From: Cyrtodaria siliqua
Taxonomy: Eukaryota; Mollusca; Bivalvia; Adapedonta; Hiatellidae
Length of the DNA: 64,000 nt
Direction: 5' to 3'
Assembly (NCBI GenBank): GCA_037043455.1
Contig: JAWPHD010001219.1
Location: 186,001-250,000 of the forward strand
The translations under genes were made by a program, and so were the position numbers. Positions 1-12,700 of the stretch are shown piece after piece (within the stretch, counting starts at the first letter, position 1; each line of letters begins with the position of its first letter). The notes beneath the pieces were generated by a model. It made no database searches. It saw only the letters and a program-made list of their open reading frames with translations, and was not told where the DNA came from.

Positions 1-50
1 AATAAATAGAGGATCTTAAATGAGTACTCATTCATTATTGAATTTATTAA

Positions 51-2738
51 CCCATTTCATGCGGGATACGAATCTGTTCGTACTTACCCATTTCATTCGG
101 GATACGAATATATTCGTATGTTGTGACAGTTATTGACCTGCCTTTGTTTTCCATGTGGAAAAAGCGTCTAATACATCATGACTTTGTGGGTACTCTTCAG
201 GAAGAAGGAAGGGTGAGCATGCGCAGTAAATAAAAATTTGTCCGGGGATTTCAAACACGAGTAAGTAAAATAAAATTGGTTTTTCTGAACGATTTTTGCG
301 TGATTTTTTTCAAATTTTGAAAGGAATTGAATCGAGATGGATGATAGATCGGACAAAGCGAGTGAAGGGAGCGACATGATGAATTATACTTCACGGATGA
401 GGAAAACGAAGTTTTGGACGATGTTTTAGCGAGAGAAAACCGTCAGGAACAAAGGAATTTAGATAGACAAGGTATGGAGCATTTTTTTGCAGATTCTGAC
501 TCGGATGATGATGAAAATGATGAAGATGTTTGGTTTCAGGGAGATTGGGTTAGGGAAGAATTCCATCCACGCCATCTCAAACCATATTTAGATCATGGGG
601 GAGCAAATGTCCAGCACCCTGAAGAAGCAATGCCACATCATTACTTCAACATGATTTGGGAAGATGATCTTTGGGAGAGGTTGGTTACCGAGACAAACCG
701 ATATGCAGAGCAAGAACGCACGCAGAACCCCCCACCCCCATTTGCACCAAATTGGACACCAGTAGATGTACCTACAATGAAGGCATTTATTGGCTTGTGT
801 TTCAGCATGGGTATACTGCGTTTGCCATCCAGAAATGATTATTGGCGCGTCAAGAAGTGGATGTTTCGGACCAGCTTCAACAAAGTGATGCCTCGGGATC
901 GGTTCAATCTGATTTGGAGATACTTACATCTCTACAACAAAAATGGACCTCCCCCAGCGACTCCTGACAAACTGGTGAAGCTGCGCTGGTTTCTGGATTA
1001 CCTAAACCAGAAATTCAGGACCCTTTACACACCTTACGGCGATGTGACGGTAGATGAAAGTATGGTGAAGTTCAAAGGTCGTCTAGGATTTCGCCAATAT
1101 CTTCCTGCCAAGCCAATCAAGTGGGGAATAAAAGTTTGGATGCTGGCTGAGAGTGACACAGGTTATGTCCACAACTTCCGGGTTTACACCGGAAAGGAAG
1201 CAGATGGCCAGGATCATCTTCATCATGGTATGACACACCGGGTGGTGACAGACCTCATCCAACATCTGCAGAACAAAAATGTACGACTTTGCTTCGACAA
1301 CTTTTATATAAGTCGGCCCCTACTGAAAGAGCTTTGGATGCGAGGTGTGAATGCTTGCGGGACTGTCAGATCTAACCGCAAAGGCCTCCCTACAGCACTG
1401 TTGCCGAAAAACATCCGACTTGAGAAGCATCAGTACCAACTTGCCCAGGAAAATGAGCTGTCATTTTGTGTGTGGATGGACACGAAGGCCGTTTTGTTCA
1501 TGTCAAACTATCATGATCCTCAGGCAATATCGACAGTCAACCGGCGCTCTGGTCATGCAAGGCAGCAGCAAGTTCAAGTCCCATCTATGATAACAGATTA
1601 TCAGAAAAACATGAAGGGTGTAGATCTTTCTGACCAGATGCTGGGCTACTACATGCCAAACCATCGATCAAAGAAGTGGTGGCGCCGACTGTTTTTTTAT
1701 TTCCAGATGGCAAGTGCGTTGAATGCCTACATTATCGCCAAGGATTCAAACCCTGAACATGTCAACAGAGAATGGCCCCACTTTCAAGACTTCATTGAAG
1801 ACTTAGCCATGGGCTTGATTGGGGACTACAGGACTGGTAAAGATGCTCCCATCCCAACTGACGTGACGCCAGCCAGACGTCATACAATGGAGAAGCTATT
1901 CCAGAAAGGCAAAGTGTGTGTGGAATGCCTAGCCCGTGCCAACACTGGTAAGAGAGCAGGCACCTCCCAGTTTGCCTGTGTACAGTGCAATGTGCCAGTA
2001 CACCAACACTGTTTTCCTGATCACATAACAAGAGCAAATAATGTGTAAATTGTGACAGGAAGTATAAATGACGTTGATTTCGAGGGAAAAAAGGCAAAAA
2101 AATAACAAAAAAAAGTTAAAATAAATGTAAACAAACTGTATAATGATGTTAATATTTCTTATTATGTATTCAACAAGACAGCATCAACTCTCAGTTACAA
2201 GTTTGAAACTTTTATTTGATAACAAACAATGTTTTTTTTCAATGTGTGTATTCGGTAAATGCTATCTTCGACTCCAGTTCTGAAATGAAAAAAAATACTG
2301 ATGTGAGTAATTTTATAAAAAACAGTATAACTTTGGAAGTGCCCTATGGATTTTAAAGATTTTTCCACCATTAGAAAGGTCTTAAAATTCTCTACAATCG
2401 ACATGCTGGGTTATTAGAGAAAAGGTGAATACTTCTTACAGAAAATTAGACTGAATGTAAGGTAGGACAATTTTTTATGACCGATTCGCATGCTCCCCTA
2501 TGTTTGTTGTGTTCATTGAATTTGTTGCTGCATGAATATTGCTTCTAAACTTACATCATTGTGTAGGAAATTTAAGTACCTACATAATGATATATAGTAT
2601 GTTAATTTATTTTTATAATTGACCAAGTAAACCTCATTTTACTAACTTCACCGAAATTAAATTTCTGCAGAAGCAGAAACTGCAAAAATGCCCAGATTTA
2701 GGGGAATGTTTATAAAATTTCCTGCAGAATGAAATGGG
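51..2738 (+). mobile_element. piggyBac-type DNA transposon, nearly complete, with TTAA target duplications
   Basis: The element starts CCCATTTCAT right after TTAA (47-50) and ends ATGAAATGGG right before TTAA (2739-2742). It therefore has matching short terminal inverted repeats and the TTAA duplication characteristic of piggyBac. A second copy of the left terminal motif begins at 87, 36 bases inside the first, and matches the right end slightly better (CCCATTTCATTC). The element carries one transposase gene (414-2048) followed by AATAAA-like signals near 2121. The sharp termini and long open frame suggest a recent insertion. A frameshift near the transposase N-terminus may make this copy non-autonomous. 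Confidence 0.9.
414..2048 (+). CDS. piggyBac transposase (PGBD4-like), probable 5' frameshift
   Basis: The frame encodes about 544 residues of a DDE/D transposase that cuts and pastes its element at TTAA. Catalytic acidic residues are visible in family context: Asp214 in TVDESMVKFKGR, Asp295 in CFDNFYISRPLL, and Asp404 with Asp407 in MKGVDLSDQM. The tail at about residues 505-540 is the cysteine-rich, zinc-binding end typical of the family (CVEC, CVQC, then HQHC). The N-terminus is acidic (DSDSDDDENDED). The first codon in this frame is TTG, so 414 is not a convincing start: coding-like sequence continues upstream to about 369. An ATG at 337 opens a different frame that looks like the true N-terminus, and the two are offset at about 376-378, as if two bases had been inserted there. 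The element is flanked by TTAA. I am sure of the family and unsure whether this copy is functional. Confidence 0.92.
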   Translation: MDDVLARENRQEQRNLDRQGMEHFFADSDSDDDENDEDVWFQGDWVREEFHPRHLKPYLDHGGANVQHPEEAMPHHYFNMIWEDDLWERLVTETNRYAEQERTQNPPPPFAPNWTPVDVPTMKAFIGLCFSMGILRLPSRNDYWRVKKWMFRTSFNKVMPRDRFNLIWRYLHLYNKNGPPPATPDKLVKLRWFLDYLNQKFRTLYTPYGDVTVDESMVKFKGRLGFRQYLPAKPIKWGIKVWMLAESDTGYVHNFRVYTGKEADGQDHLHHGMTHRVVTDLIQHLQNKNVRLCFDNFYISRPLLKELWMRGVNACGTVRSNRKGLPTALLPKNIRLEKHQYQLAQENELSFCVWMDTKAVLFMSNYHDPQAISTVNRRSGHARQQQVQVPSMITDYQKNMKGVDLSDQMLGYYMPNHRSKKWWRRLFFYFQMASALNAYIIAKDSNPEHVNREWPHFQDFIEDLAMGLIGDYRTGKDAPIPTDVTPARRHTMEKLFQKGKVCVECLARANTGKRAGTSQFACVQCNVPVHQHCFPDHITRANNV

Positions 2739-3070
2739 TTAAACAAGTTGGCAAAATGATATAATGTAAGGCTCTTGCCGAGCATAACATCATTTTTGCT
2801 AACAAGTTTAATAAATTCAGTAATGAATGAGAACGAATGTTAGATTCTATTTATTACATAACTTATAACGCCACATTACGTCAGAAAACATACATTAACG
2901 TAATTACAACCAGTGGAATATCGAAAATACTGAATGGTGTTATTACACTCCCACACCCCATGTTATGTGATATCTACTATAAGTATCCTACTATTTTGGC
3001 TTTAAGTTACAATTGAAAATGGGTAACTTTTTCTTTTTTTTTAACTAAAAACAACATTTTCCAAGTGCAA

Positions 3071-3136
3071 TATGAATGTATATAGTGATTCATATGAATG
3101 TATATAGTGATTCATATGAATGTATATAGTGATTCT
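3071..3136. repeat. 22-bp tandem repeat, three copies
   Basis: The unit TATGAATGTATATAGTGATT plus two bases is repeated three times with almost no divergence. It lies in AT-rich sequence between the piggyBac element and the prominin-like exon at 3723. No coding content is visible from 2831 to 3722. Confidence 0.9.
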
Positions 3137-3722
3137 CTCATAGTTACATTTTATAGCTCATTTTTTAAATATTAAAATGAAAACAAGAAATGTGGAAATT
3201 CCATGAAAACCAGGTTTTCCATTTGAAATGGTACAGTAAGCTGAAAACAGAGTAACAAAAGGTTTTTCTCTAAAAAAAAACACAGCAAATTACATAAAGC
3301 ATAAAACAGGGACCTTGACCTTGACCCCAGTAATCTGAAATGCAATTCCAAGCTTTCTTGCCACATGTTTCATCACAAAACCTGACTCCTAACAAAAGTT
3401 ATTCAGAGGAAAACGTTTTGAAATTTTTAGTAACAGCGATCTTGACCTAAACCCAAGTGACCTCAAACCAAATCCCAAGCTTCCTTTCCATATAAGCTAC
3501 CAAAACAGCAAGTTTCATCACACTATGATGATCTCAGTCTTGAAAAGTTATTGAGTGGAAACCCCGAGTCTGACGCAGTCCACCAGCCAAACGACATTCG
3601 CCAATCTAATAACCAGACTTTTCCATAGAAAGGTCTGGTGAATACAAATACTAATCTGGTTATATTTTCTGTCAAAACTACTTCAGAAACTGTATACTAC
3701 ATCAAGTGAATAAGCATCTTAC

Positions 3723-3789
3723 CTTCTAAAGATGTTTTTGTGTTTTCCAAAGTTTGATTCAGTTCCCCTTTAACCAAGTTTGAGGTTTC
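3723..3789 (-). CDS. Prominin-like gene, exon in first extracellular loop
   Basis: The exon runs from acceptor ...tttacag to donor GAAG|gtaagat. It is 67 bp, phase 0 in and phase 1 out, and encodes ETSNLVKGELNQTLENTKTS followed by LE. Entry phase and content suit the upstream exon ending ...MSTFVK. Aligned to vertebrate prominin, the segment falls on the loop-1 helix after the Asn/Thr motif. The NQT sequon could be glycosylated. Confidence 0.62.
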
Positions 3790-6700
3790 CTGTAAATAGA
3801 AAATTAAACTAAAATGTTTGCCCATGGGACATGGAAGTCCCTTTTTTGCGCTGTCAGTCACATAAAAATGGACATAACAAATAATTTGAATGTAAAACAT
3901 TTTTTACTGACAGACGGACAGACCTTCTACTTTCATGGCAGAGTATAAAAGACTATGAGGTCTCACTTAACAGTTATCTCCGTTGCCAGTAGCGGTAGGA
4001 ACTTTCTGGCACTTAGAAAAAAAATAATGTGTTATTCGGTTCGTTAATTTTTTAAAATACGTAAATATTTTCTTTTTTTGTTCCAGGTGACAGGAATGGG
4101 ACAAGTTCATGATTCCCTACATGTTTGGATATGTCTGAATGTATTTCAGCCCATATCTGAGAATCTAATACTGGGTAGTTATATATTTGAAAATGAAAGT
4201 GAAATTGTCCATATTATTATTCAACAGGATCTCTACAACTATAGACATTTACAAAAAAAAGCTGGATATTTTGAGCAACAGACATTAAGTTTCACAAAGA
4301 AAACATTTTTAAGAAAATTCAGGAAGTTGTACAGTGTTCCAGAGAGGTCCTGCTACATATGCAGAGCAATGTAAAAACAAGAGGCCCAAGAGGGCCTGTG
4401 GATGCTCTACTGGCTCTAGATAAAGTTTATGTACAAGGGGCCATAACTCTTTCAAATATCGTTCAACCAGAACATGGTGAAGATATACGCAACTAGGCTT
4501 GTTACTGATTGTCCCTGACAAGTTTCGCTGAAATCCAGCCAGAGGTTCAGGAGAACTAGTCTGTACAAAGTTAGTGTATTAAAACATTTAAGGGGTCATA
4601 ACTCTGCCAAAATTCATTCAACCAAAACACGGCAATGACAGGTGCAACTAGGCTTAGTACTGATCATCCCCATCAAGTTTCGTTGAAATGCAGCAAGGAG
4701 TTCAGAAGAGACTAATCTGGACAACGTTTGGCTATTAAAACCTTTAAAGGGCCATAACTCTGCCAAAAATCATTCAACCCGAATATGGCGACGATATGCA
4801 CAACTAGGCTTGATACTGATCATCCTTTTCAAGTTTCGTTAAAATCCAGAGGTTCAGGAGAACTAGCCCGGAAAATGTTTGTGTATCAAAAACCTTTAAA
4901 GGGCCATAACTCCATCAAAAATCTGTTAACCGGAATGCCACGATGATATGCACAACTATGCTTGCTGCTGATCATCCCTGTAAACTTTCGTTGAAATGTG
5001 GGGAGGCGTTCAGGAGAACTAGTCCAGACAAAGTTTGTGTATTAAAACCTTTAAAGGGCCATAACTCTGCCAAAAATCATTCAACCGGAACAAGGCAATG
5101 ATTTGCACAACTAGACCTGATACTGATCATCCTTGTCAAGTTTCGATAAAATACAGCCAGGGGTTCAGGAGAACTAGCCCGGAAAATGTTTGTGTATCAG
5201 AAACCTTTAAAGGGCCATAACTCCACCAAAAATCTGTTAACTGGAACGAGACGATGATATGCACACCTATGCTTGGTGCTGATCATCCCTGTAAAGTTTG
5301 GTTGAAATGTGAGGAGACATTCAGGAGAACTAGTCCAGACAAAGGTTGTGTATTAAAACCTTTAAAGGGACATAACTCCACCAAAACCATTCAACCAGAA
5401 CACAGTGACGACATGTATAACTAGGCTTGGTACTGATCATCCTTGAAAAGTTTCACTGAAATCTGGCCAAATGAAGGCCCTTTTATCTTAATGAGGCCAA
5501 AATATAGCATATTTCAGAAAATCAAGGGCCATAACTCCGGTGTACATGGTCCAATCTGGCTGGTATTGAAATTTGTTGGAGCTTTCATTGATAGTAACAA
5601 TCTGGTAAAATTTGGTAAAGATCGAATGAAAAATGAAAGCCCTATCGTATTAACGAGGCTAAATATAGCATATTGAACTAAATCAAGGGCCATAACTCTG
5701 CTGTTCTGGTGCAATCTGGTTGGTTTTCGAATTTGTCCGAGCTTTCATTTATATTAACAATCTGGTAAAGTTTGGTAAAGATCGGACGAAAAACAAGGCT
5801 CTATCGTAATATAGCATTTTTAACTAAATCAAGGGCCATAACTCCGCTGTTGCTGGTCTGATCTGGCTGGTTTTCAAACTTGTCCAAGCTTTCATTAATA
5901 TTAACAATCTGGTAAAGTTTGGTAAAGATCGGATGAAAAATGAAGACCCTATCGTCTTAACGAGGCAAAATATAGCCTTTTTAACTAAATCAAGGGCCAT
6001 AACTCCGCTGTTACTAGTCCGATATGGCTGGTTATCGAATTTGTCCGAGCTTTCATTGATATTAACAATGTGGTAGAGGTTACATTGCATCATTGATTTT
6101 CCTTCTTTGTTTTATAAAGGACGAATGTATATCAAGAGATAAAAAATGCGCATTTTTCTCCGTAGAAAATGTTAAAACACATATCAATCAAACGATCGAG
6201 CGTCCACCAATATAATCAAATTACCGAAGGTACTCAGAGCATGGTGAACTATGATTTGTGGACTGAAAATGTGTCAACTCTTCTTAATAACAATACATCA
6301 TTGCATGTAATAATACATCAATGCACTGTTTAATGTATCTGGAACTAAGGCGATTAAAACAAGATAAGGTAAGGTATATACAGGAATAAAGAAGGGAACA
6401 AAAGGAATGATTGGTTATAATGAAATTAATCTTCGAAACGCTTCACAGGTGTTAAAGTGTATAAAAAAATATCACCAGTCATCACCTATCAAAGTTTGAG
6501 TCATTAGAAATGAATATAGCGTCAAAAAGGTCAAGACAGCTAATTTTGCCAATTCAAGGGGAAGTATTTCAAAGACCCTTTGACCAACATAGCTGAATTA
6601 ATATAGGAAACAACCTTGCATTGATATCGACCTACTACGCAAGTATGATTAAAATCAAATGAACACGAGTCAGGGCTCGAACTTAACTTTTTTTCCCACT

Positions 6701-9700
6701 GGCAATATTTTCTACAGGCAAAACCAATCTTTCACTGGCAGTTTTGTTCAGTTACAATTAATACAAATTATGGTTATATTATGTTAATGTGGTAAGTAAC
6801 TATATTATAGAATGGAAATTATAATGAATTGACTACAATTCCTCTTGAACTATTACTGTCCAACAGACGACAATAATCTGGTTCTCGTTTGCACTGACTG
6901 GTATACAACTTGTATGTATGAAGCCGGGACCGAGGCTACATGCTACTGCGCAGCCGCACAACGCAGGCTTTCCCGAAGATATAAATAGCCGAGAGTCGAA
7001 CAGACAGAAAGAAGCCGGGACCGAGGCTATATGCCACTGCGCAGCCGCATAGCGCAGGCTTTCCTGAAGATATAAATAGCCGAGAGATAAACAGACAGAA
7101 AGAAAATGAAAGCGTTATTTACCTGTAGGATTATGGAGTTCCGACTTGCTGCATGTGTTTAAGCATTTAACTATCATTTTTAAAATGGATATACGAAAAT
7201 ATGCACTCGCATTTTTTTCGTGTACCTTAAATTTCAGCTCGCATTTTCCAAACTCTGCTTGCATTTTGCGAGTATGCGAGCGTTAAGTTCGAGCCCTGCG
7301 AGTATAGTCAGTAGTCAGAGTGTAGCTGAAAGACAACCATATCCCCCGCTGCACAAAGATTTATAACTTATATATAAATTTAAACATGGAATGTCACTGT
7401 AAAATGACAAATTCTCCCTGAAGCTTCCGTGTTCCAAAAAGTGTGACCTTCAACTAAAAGAACATATGTTTTACATACAACTTGTAGTAGAGACATACAG
7501 ACTACACATATACAAAACATAACTTATAAATCTTTGTGCTCATTTGATTTTAATCTCACAACTCGGAGTATCCCTGGTCTTGGAATACCGTTGTTATTTA
7601 TTCTCACAACTCGGAATACCACTGGACTCGGGATACCGTTGTAGTTCATTCTCACAACTCGGAGTACCACTGTTTTCGGGATACCGTTGTGATTTAATCT
7701 CACAACTCGGAGTGAACATGATGCTCATACACAATTATTTCGTTGTTATATTTTTCAACCATGTATACATGTGAACGCTACTGAGAATTTCAAGATACAT
7801 ATCACTAATTGTAATTTTTACGTGGATTTTTTTTTAAGTCGGCAAATCCTTTGTTGACAATAATCACCAAAGTCACGGTAAATTTCGATTACTACCTTAG
7901 GCCCTAAACAAAAAGTATTTTGTTTCCTGTCACCCAACCGAATCACCGTTTTTACCCTCGACACAAAAACTTTTACCCCTTCATTTTTATGTTGCTTTGT
8001 TGTGTTTTGGCCTTAACAGAATATAATTCAATCAGTTTTGCATGTAATTTGAAAATTGTAATAAAAGGTAACATATTTGCGTTTAGATCTACTCTTGTTG
8101 TGTAATGTATATCTCTCAATGCTACAGTCATACGTTCGAGTCCCGCTTGTTACGCGTTTGCACATTGAATAATGTTTGACAGCTACTCATTACGCGCGGC
8201 AGGACTGTGGTTCTACGAGTTTGTTTCAAAACAGATGAGGTCTACCTCTACCTCTACCAAATTGACGCATAGATAAAAGTCGTAAAAATCTTTAAAAAAA
8301 ATCCCCCCACTCTCCATACATGCACACACACAAACACACACACAATTTGTCTTCCGACTTAAGTCTAAAAGGGAGTACATCAGGCCTTTTATGGGGATCT
8401 ATAGGTGTCCAATTTAAAATTAACAAATATTAATATTTTATTCTACATGACCAAAACATAATGAGCCTATAAAATCTTTTATTTGCAAAGAAATTCATTC
8501 TGCACAGTAATATATTATACTAGGTGACGCACCAGGGTTAATTTTAGCATATTACGTGCGAGTCCACCCTAGCTATATGAAATGGTTCTAGCTTCACATT
8601 TTGATTAATAGTGTTTTATATCGTGAACTGGAACAATTTTATAATTTAAGCTGTTTCTAGAAAAATTCTGATGTACCCCTTTTAAGACCATTGGGCATGA
8701 ATTAAACAAACTTTTTTGAATAAAAAAAATATAATTAGAATAAAAAAAATTGGGTTCTGCTCAGATTCAAACCCATCCCGCTCGCTTTATAATCCATAAT
8801 TTTATGGGACTGCCGCTCTCCCGACTGAGCTAATAATCCTTAAAAATTTTGATGACCTGTAAGGTATTTATTCTAAAATCGGTGTTTCCGAATAGTCACT
8901 CCAGTCAGATCTTGTTGATTTGCATTCGGTCTCGCCGACCTGATCGGCACACATATTCAGGATTATTTTACGACCGAAACGGTTATTTTAACTTCGTAGC
9001 AAGGGAGGTAAAGACTTCAGAATATTACACAGCCTACTTCAAAATAAGCTGAAATCTTACTCCGGAGAATAGGCAGCAACAACTTTTTACAAAGGATAGT
9101 AGCTTATGCGATAACCATTACTGACCAAACCTATTAAATATTATATGACAACTATAAAGGCCATGCATATTTCTTAAATATATAAATCCAAGAAAGATGG
9201 AAGATATGCGTTTGATGGTGTTGCAACAAGAGAAATAAATTATAAAATTAACTGGTTACAAATCTCAATTACTATCCTAGGAGAACAATACAGCGTATGA
9301 ATATATTTTACGCAAGATCACGTGATGATCATGTGATGATGATTGATCTATTTATAGAACGCACAGCTAAACGATGAAACAATAGATGAAATAGCTATAT
9401 AAATAATATATATAACTTAAGCAATGTATTGAGGAAATTATTTGAAATTTCTAAATGACATTACCTTATTTGTATCCGCACTAGAAAAGAAGAAGCACCT
9501 GTTAAAATATAGGTCTTTTTTTTCAGGCAATGCGTCGATTCATCAGTGAGGCTGTAGTTAGGATTCGTGAAAAAAACACGGTAATTATAGCTTGGTGAAC
9601 ATGTTCACCATGCTAAAAATGCAATAAAAACAGGGGGTCATGTATCATGTAAGAACAAGCCAATCTGTTGAATGACGTCACATTCTATTTTGACACGTCA

Positions 9701-12700
9701 CAGATAGATTTACCCCATTTCTACTTTCGCTTTACTGTCTATGTCAATTATAATTAAATATCTCAAACAAACACTAATCAATGTTCACAATACATCATTT
9801 GGCTCCATTATAAGTAATAATAACAAAAAGAAATCAAAAGTATGCATTTTGTATCACTAGTAAGGCAGGGAAACGTTTTTTATTAGGCACAATTTTACTA
9901 TTTACCACGGAAGCACAAACGCAATGGTGCAATGTAACCTAGAGTTTGATAAAGATAGGATGAAAAATGAAGGTCCTATCGTCTTAACGAGGCAAAATAT
10001 AGCATTTTTAACTAAATCAAGAGCCATAACTTCGCTGTGACTGGTCCGATCTGGCTGGTTTTCAAACTTGTCCGAGCTTTCATTGATATTAACAATCTAT
10101 TAAAGTTTGGTAAAGATTGAATAAAAAATGAAGGCCCTATCGTCTTAACGAGACAAAAGTTAACAAGACGACGGACGACGGACGGACGACGGACGACGGA
10201 CAACACACCATCCCATAAGCTCTGCTGGCCCTTGGGAGACGTATGAACAATTGTTTTAAAAAGTATATACTCTCAGACAGAATAAAGAAGGGAGACCGTA
10301 GAACAGTTTACAATAAGAGACCAGTGCAGTTCCACTATTTGTCTTCAAAGCCGCAATGAATATATAGGCTCAATGATCCCCACTGTCCCGGCTTCTTTCT
10401 GTCTGTTCGTCTCTCGGCTATTTATATCTTCGGGAAAGCCTGCGCTGTGCGGCTGCGCAGTAGCATGTAGCCTCGGTCCCGGCTTCATACATACGAATTG
10501 AATACCAGTCAGTGCAAACGAGAACCAGATTATTGTCGTCTGTCTGACAGTAATAGTTCAAGAGGAATTGTAGTCAATTCATTATAATTTCCATTCTATA
10601 ATATAGTTACTTACCACATTAACATAATATAACCATAATTTGTATTAATTGTAACTGAACAAAACTGCCAGTGAAAGATTGGTTTTGCCAGTAGAAAATA
10701 TGGTCACTGGTGGGAAAAAAAGTTAAGTTCGAGCCCTGGGTTATATATTTCTGAAATTATTTCTTTTGCATATACCCACCCCACTCCAAGAACTAGAAGC
10801 TATCAGTAAAATTCCTTAAAAAAAAAAGAAACATGGTATTAAAAACAAGAGGCCCAATTCAGAGGAGATGCTGTTTAAAGCAATTGTTGATGGATGTACA
10901 GACAGAAGACAGGCCAAAAGTGATCAAAATAGCTGACCTGAGCCTTGGTTACTATGTAAAAAAGTTTAAACAAGAGCCCCAAGATGACCCGTATTGCTCT
11001 ACTGGCTATATTGAGTCTGTGGTTGGTAGGCGGGGAATATTAGTTGTTGTGGCACTTATGACAAAACCCTTTGCCCTGCATTGAGCAATATGGCAGTCAA
11101 ACATATAAATTACTACAGGTTCCACAAGCTGTATCCATGTAGAGGGGCCCCCTTACGCTAGAGGACAAAACCCGTTTTATAAAATGCATTCAAATTTGGA
11201 CTAGATATTAATTTTTGTGTGTTTTTTTACCCGATTACCCCCTAGATGGCACCAGCAGCTAGAACTAAAATCCAACAAACAAATTCGATGAAATGATATC
11301 CCCCGCCAAATGATGTATTATCCTTGAGTGGAAATGTGTTCGTTTTTTTTTCTAAATTAATATAAATCATGACCTTGAGCCTTCATAAATTCGAATATCT
11401 ACTAGATAGTATTTTTGAAATTCATCACCATAGTAAATTTGGAAAAAATATGTACCATTTTAAGGCATTGACTTTTATAGTGGGACTAAAGGGCTGGACT
11501 GCATGTAATATTAGAAGGTGTGTATAATATAGTAATACAATTAATGTAATATACAGAAAATGTGGAATTGTATATCAATGATTACTTTTTAATTACCTGG
11601 CCATGTGATATTTATCAATCTGATTACTTAATCTCATTACTATGGCTACTATCAGATGATCTTGTTATTTCAGGCGGAGGGATGTATTTGGCTCAAGCTA
11701 GCTTTAAATAAATCAAACTTTCATTAATATAAACACTCAAACCAAGTTTGACATGTGACCCAGGGGCAGAGCCAAACTTGACTCCAGTGTCACCATTTGA
11801 ACAAACTTGGTAGAGGACCATAATCTGAGTGTAAATACAAAATATTAAACTGTTGGCTCTTGTAGTTTCAGAGAAGAAGATTTGTTTAAGTTTATCTCTA
11901 TATAAGTCTATGTAATATGTGACCCCTGTGGTGGGGTCAAATTTGACCCCAGAGTAACCATTCAAACAAACTTGGTAGAGGACCATAAGCTGAGTGTAAA
12001 TACACAATATTAAACCTTCGATTCTTGTAGTTTCAGAGAAGATTTTTAAAGTTTTTCCCTATATATAAGTCTATGTAAAACTGCATGTTTTTAACCCGAT
12101 TACCCACTAGTGAGCCCAAGGGGATGGAGCCAAAAACAAAAACCTATTGTGCAACTGCACATCCTTAACTAAGAAATACACCACACATGAACTTGAAATC
12201 TCTCAAATAAATGCAAGTTACCCAAGTTGTAACAGAGGGGCACTGTTTGCAGGAGGTGGAACCCGTTTTATATACTCCCTAAATGCCAATACCAAATTAA
12301 AACTTTTTTAGCATGTGTTTTTTGCTAGGTGAAGCCAAAATACAAAATCTTTTGTGCATCTACACATCCTTAACTAAGAAACACCACACATGAACTTAAT
12401 ATCTTAAAGGGTATAGAAGAAGTTACAAGGCAGAAAATATATGTCAGAGTAAATTACAGTAAGTTCCCCTGTAGAGGGGTCGATTAATGCAGGAGGTCAC
12501 AACCCGTTTTATATATGTTGTGCCTCGAGTCCATCAATGACCATACCAAATTTGAATCATAACCATTCACATTTGGACAAGATATGCATTTTTTGTGTCT
12601 TTTGGCCCGATTACCCTCTAGGATTCCCCAGTGGGTGAAGCCCAAATCTGTGACATTAGTGTGCATCTACACATCCCAACTAAGAAAAACATACAAGAAC

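Larger units (their letters stand above)
26..2830. repeat. Small palindromic (foldback) element split by the piggyBac insertion
   Basis: If the piggyBac element and one TTAA are removed, the flanks join into a hairpin of about 115 bp. The left arm is 26-50 plus 2743-2766; the right arm is 2783-2830. The arms read ACTCATTCATTATTGAATTT and, on the other strand, CTCATTCATTACTGAATTTA, and continue through AGTTGGCAAAATGAT against GTTAGCAAAAATGAT. Few mismatches are visible. This looks like a tiny MITE or the tip of a foldback element in which the TTAA in the stem served as the piggyBac target. Confidence 0.7.

Noticed and set aside
2207..2280. Minus-strand acceptor-like site and short frame (ELESKIAFTEYTH stop) with AATAAA, as a last exon of the prominin-like gene
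   Set aside because: It lies inside the piggyBac element, so it would require exonisation of a recent insertion. The phase fit is probably chance.
10833..11084. 83-residue plus-strand frame starting MVLKTRGPIQRRC
   Set aside because: It overlaps sequence resembling the 5' end of pearl-like blocks (AACAAGAGGCCCAA) and has no domain.
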